A model generated the notes under the pieces. It had not been told where the DNA came from and ran no database searches. It saw only the letters and a list, made by a program, of their open reading frames with translations. DNA of 9,630 nt from a bacterium (GTDB lineage Bacteria > SM23-31 > JAUVVT01). Position 1 is the first letter of the stretch. Every line of letters starts with the position of its first letter. The DNA lies in contig JAUVVT010000035.1 of NCBI GenBank assembly GCA_030604505.1, positions 1-9,630 of the forward strand, written 5' to 3'. Positions 7,180 to 9,630 of the stretch are shown here, piece by piece. The translations under genes and the position numbers were made by a program.

Positions 7180-8958
7180 TTAACTAATAATTTTTATCCC
7201 GAGTTCTTTAAGCTGTTGAGAATTAACTTCCGATGGACAGCCATCCATTAAAGATAATGCACTGTTTGTTTTCGGGAAAGCTATTACTTCCCTTATTGAT
7301 TTTGTGTCGGAAAGTATCATTGTAATACGGTCAAATCCGAACGCAATCCCTCCATGCGGCGGTGCACCATATTCAAAAGCATTAAGCAGGAACCCGAACT
7401 TTAACTTTGCTTCTTTCTCGCTGATATTCAATAATTTAAACATTTTTTCCTGAAGTTCTTTATTGTGTATTCTTATGCTGCCTCCGGCTATCTCGTTTCC
7501 GTTCAAAACAAGGTCATAAGCCTTCGCCCTTGCACCTGCGGGATTTTCATCAAGAATCGATATATCTTCATCCTTCGGCGAAGTGAAAGGATGATGCATC
7601 GCCTGAAATCTATTCTCTTCTTCATTGAATTCAAAGAGTGGAAAATCTGTTACCCATTCAAAAACATAATCCGCCTTTTTCGGTAGATTATATTTTTTTA
7701 TTATTTCAATACGCATATTGCCCATTGCTCTGAGAACAACATCCCTCTCTTGTGCCATGAAAATTATTACATCGCCCTTTTCGGTACCGCATTTTGCAAT
7801 CAGTTTATCAAAAACATCATCTTCAAAGTGTTTTTTTATTGAAGATGATACCCCGTCCTCCGTTACTTTTATAAAAAATGCTCCCTTTGTGCCATAGTTT
7901 TTCGCCTGTTCTGATAATTCATCCATCTCTTTCCGGGAAATCTCAGTCATATCCTTTAAGTTGATATAAACAATATTTCCTCCCTCTTTTACAGCTTCTT
8001 CAAAAACAGGGAAAACAGAATTTTTGGCTATTTCCGTAACATCACCTATAGGTAAATCCCATCTGAGGTCCGGCTTATCTGTCCCATATCTTGACATTGC
8101 CTCCTGATACGACAGTCTTGGAAATTTTTCTTTTACATTTACATCAAGAACATCTTTAAATACCCGCACCATCAATCCTTCCATAACCGAATAGATATTC
8201 TCCTCTTCCACAAAAGACATTTCAACGTCAATCTGTGTAAACTCCGGCTGTCTGTCAGCCCTTAAATCCTCATCTCTGAAACATTTCACAATCTGAAAAT
8301 ATTTATCAATCCCCGAAACCATCAATATCTGTTTATAAGTCTGCGGTGACTGGGGAAGAGCATAAAACTTTCCATTCCATATTCTGCTTGGAACAAGATA
8401 ATCTCTTGCACCCTCGGGTGTGCTTTTCATCAGCATCGGCGTTTCAACCTCAACAAACCCCAATTCATCAAAGTATTTCCTTGTTGACTGATAAAATTTG
8501 TGTCGTATCATAAGGTTATTCTGCATCGTTGACCTTCTGATATCAAGATATCTGTATTTTAATCTCAATTCCTCATTTATCTCATCGCTGGTCGCATCTA
8601 TCTCAAAGGGAATCGGCAGAGACTTGTTAAATATTTTCAGCTCGCTTGGCAAAACCTCAATCTCTCCAGTCGATATCTTCGGATTTACCATTTCGGGCGT
8701 CCTCTCTGCAACTACTCCTTTTATTCCTATTACATATTCCTTTCTAAGCCCTTTTCCTTTTTCATAATTATCTTTGCTCTTTTCCGGGTCAAAAACGACC
8801 TGCGTCTTTCCGTGTCTGTCACGAACATCGATGAAAATCAGCCCGCCATGGTCTCGCATCGTATCAACCCATCCCATCAAAATTACCTCTTTTCCCTTGT
8901 CAGACTTGCGCAAATCTCCACAATAATGAGTTCTCTGCCATCCTTCCAACTTATCCAC
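7180..8958 (-). CDS. aspS: Aspartyl-tRNA synthetase (bacterial type)
   Basis: This enzyme charges tRNA-Asp with aspartate using ATP. The 592-residue product has the full bacterial architecture. The N-terminal anticodon-binding OB fold holds GWVDTMRDHGGLIFIDVRDR (29-48). The class II core has motif 1 around 165-176, QSPQTYKQ (203-210) for aspartate binding, and motif 2 FRDEDLRADRQPEFTQID (227-244, Arg228). The bacterial GAD insertion covers about 285-420, and motif 3 is GFDRITMIL (541-549, Arg544). The start is GTG, supported by AAGGAG at 8968-8973, nine bases upstream. His37 in RDHGG matches the residue reported in the non-discriminating P. aeruginosa enzyme, where E. coli has Leu30; the site equivalent to E. 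coli Lys81 is Glu here. Asparagine-tRNA mischarging is therefore possible but unproven. No clear terminator follows the gene. Confidence 0.98.
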   Translation of the reverse strand: MDKLEGWQRTHYCGDLRKSDKGKEVILMGWVDTMRDHGGLIFIDVRDRHGKTQVVFDPEKSKDNYEKGKGLRKEYVIGIKGVVAERTPEMVNPKISTGEIEVLPSELKIFNKSLPIPFEIDATSDEINEELRLKYRYLDIRRSTMQNNLMIRHKFYQSTRKYFDELGFVEVETPMLMKSTPEGARDYLVPSRIWNGKFYALPQSPQTYKQILMVSGIDKYFQIVKCFRDEDLRADRQPEFTQIDVEMSFVEEENIYSVMEGLMVRVFKDVLDVNVKEKFPRLSYQEAMSRYGTDKPDLRWDLPIGDVTEIAKNSVFPVFEEAVKEGGNIVYINLKDMTEISRKEMDELSEQAKNYGTKGAFFIKVTEDGVSSSIKKHFEDDVFDKLIAKCGTEKGDVIIFMAQERDVVLRAMGNMRIEIIKKYNLPKKADYVFEWVTDFPLFEFNEEENRFQAMHHPFTSPKDEDISILDENPAGARAKAYDLVLNGNEIAGGSIRIHNKELQEKMFKLLNISEKEAKLKFGFLLNAFEYGAPPHGGIAFGFDRITMILSDTKSIREVIAFPKTNSALSLMDGCPSEVNSQQLKELGIKIIS

Positions 8959-8967
8959 TTTATATCT

Positions 8968-8973
8968 CTCCTT
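8968..8973 (-). promoter_or_regulatory. Ribosome binding site deciding the GTG start of aspS
   Basis: On the minus strand AAGGAG lies nine bases before GTG. No in-frame ATG exists between this site and the GTG, and the N-terminus MDKLEGWQRTHYCGDLR aligns with the start of other bacterial AspRS proteins. This makes GTG the most likely start. Confidence 0.75.
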
Positions 8974-8988
8974 AAATTTATTTTCAAC

Positions 8989-9060
8989 AAATTTCCCCTT
9001 GTACGGGTGGAAATTTATTTTTAGGTTTTCTTGCTTACTTCTTTTTCAAAAAGAAGTAAG
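8989..9060 (-). repeat. Composite intergenic hairpin repeat, copy B
   Basis: Two dyads fill the gap between the type IX cargo gene and aspS. The first, at 9034-9060, has perfect 13-base arms (CTTACTTCTTTTT and its complement) around a single central C, and abuts the stop codon at 9061-9063. The second, at 8989-9016, has arms AAATTTCC and GGAAATTT around a centre holding CCTTGTACGG. Both blocks recur in the same order and orientation in copy A at 3171-3266. Hairpin 1 may serve as a 3' end or terminator-like structure, although only an A-rich stretch with few U residues follows it on the minus strand. Confidence 0.7.
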
Positions 9061-9630
9061 TTATTTTAATAGCACTATTTTCTTAACGTCGGTAAAATCA
9101 TCGGCTCTGAACCTGTAAAAATAAATTCCGCTCGAAACATATAACTCATTTTTGTCTCTTCCATCCCAAATCACTTCATAAAAGCCGGTTTTCCTTTTTT
9201 CATTTATTAAAGTCTTAATTTCCCTGCCCAAAACATCAAATATCTTTATCTCAATATCTGTTTCCTGCGATATCTGGAAATTGATAGTGGTTGTTAAATT
9301 AAACGGATTCGGATAATTTTGTGAAACTAAAAAATCATCCGGATTCCCTATGGTTACCTTAATTGGTTCGGAATAATCGAAATATCCGCTGTAATCTTTC
9401 TTCTTTAAGCGATAGTAATATATTCCTGAATTCACTTCCTTATCCGAGAAAAAATATTTCTTCTCATGAGTGATTGTACCGTCACCGGATACACTTCCTA
9501 TTTTAACAAAGTTCTGCTCATCCAAACTTCTCTCTATATCAAATCCAAGATTATCCGTCTGATATCTCATCGTCCAGTCCAAAAGGACAAACCTTCTTGA
9601 ATAAACTTGATGAGTAAAAGATTTCAACTC
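9061..9630 (-). CDS. C-terminal part of a secreted protein with type IX sorting domain (5' partial)
   Basis: The frame is open to the right edge of the window, so the true start is outside; a TTG at 9625-9627 is internal and not a likely start. The visible 189 residues have two parts. The first (about 1-93) is a beta-rich module with LLDWTMRYQTDNLGFDIERS and YYYRLKKKDYSGYFDYSEPI, typical of the fibronectin-like segment that precedes these tails. The second (about 100-189) is a type A C-terminal sorting domain: QNYPNPFN, then TTINFQIS, IFDVLGREIKTL, SGIYFYRF and a final VKKIVLLK. In known systems such tails direct proteins through the type IX secretion pore after Sec export, and are removed or anchored at the surface. 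The catalytic or binding part of the protein is not in view. Confidence 0.93.
   Translation of the reverse strand, partial: ELKSFTHQVYSRRFVLLDWTMRYQTDNLGFDIERSLDEQNFVKIGSVSGDGTITHEKKYFFSDKEVNSGIYYYRLKKKDYSGYFDYSEPIKVTIGNPDDFLVSQNYPNPFNLTTTINFQISQETDIEIKIFDVLGREIKTLINEKRKTGFYEVIWDGRDKNELYVSSGIYFYRFRADDFTDVKKIVLLK

Noticed and set aside
9625..9627. TTG as start codon of the type IX cargo protein
   Set aside because: The frame continues upstream to the window edge (GAG at 9628-9630), and the residues before and after TTG fit the interior of a fibronectin-like module.

Overview
The window is a compact, AT-rich stretch of a bacterial chromosome carrying mostly housekeeping genes, almost all on the minus strand. 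A C-terminal sorting domain typical of type IX secretion, a long SecA with an enlarged preprotein-binding region, weak or missing Shine-Dalgarno sequences on some genes and the general protein style point to the FCB group. Within it I favour an Ignavibacteria-like member of the Bacteroidota/Chlorobi lineage. That placement is inferred from protein features only; no rRNA gene is present.

In the direction of minus-strand transcription, from right to left, the layout is as follows. First comes the 3' part of a secreted or surface protein ending in a type IX sorting domain (9061-9630). Next is aspS (7180-8958, GTG start). Then comes a two-gene envelope unit with a recognisable sigma70-type promoter: a short coiled-coil lipoprotein (6694-6945) and a secreted coiled-coil protein with two LysM-type domains (5783-6637), closed by a very strong intrinsic terminator (5660-5711). 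After it lies a probable housekeeping cluster: phoH/ybeZ (4540-5526), nusB (4008-4484), a calcineurin-like metallophosphoesterase (3267-3989) and secA (115-3105). The first 95 bases hold the tail of an unidentified plus-strand gene that converges on secA.

The proteins cover RNA metabolism and transcription (PhoH, NusB), translation (AspRS), protein export (SecA, and a type IX cargo that must cross the inner membrane by Sec first) and cell-envelope structure (lipoprotein plus LysM protein). The last two look like a functional pair: an acylated coiled coil and a peptidoglycan-binding coiled coil made from one transcript.

I see no mobile element, CRISPR array, tRNA or rRNA. The most unusual non-coding signal is a composite hairpin repeat present twice (3171-3266 and 8989-9060). 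Both copies start right after a minus-strand stop codon and have the same orientation and block order. I found no clear new multi-gene system. The best leads are this repeat, the lipoprotein/LysM pair and details of the AspRS and SecA sequences.
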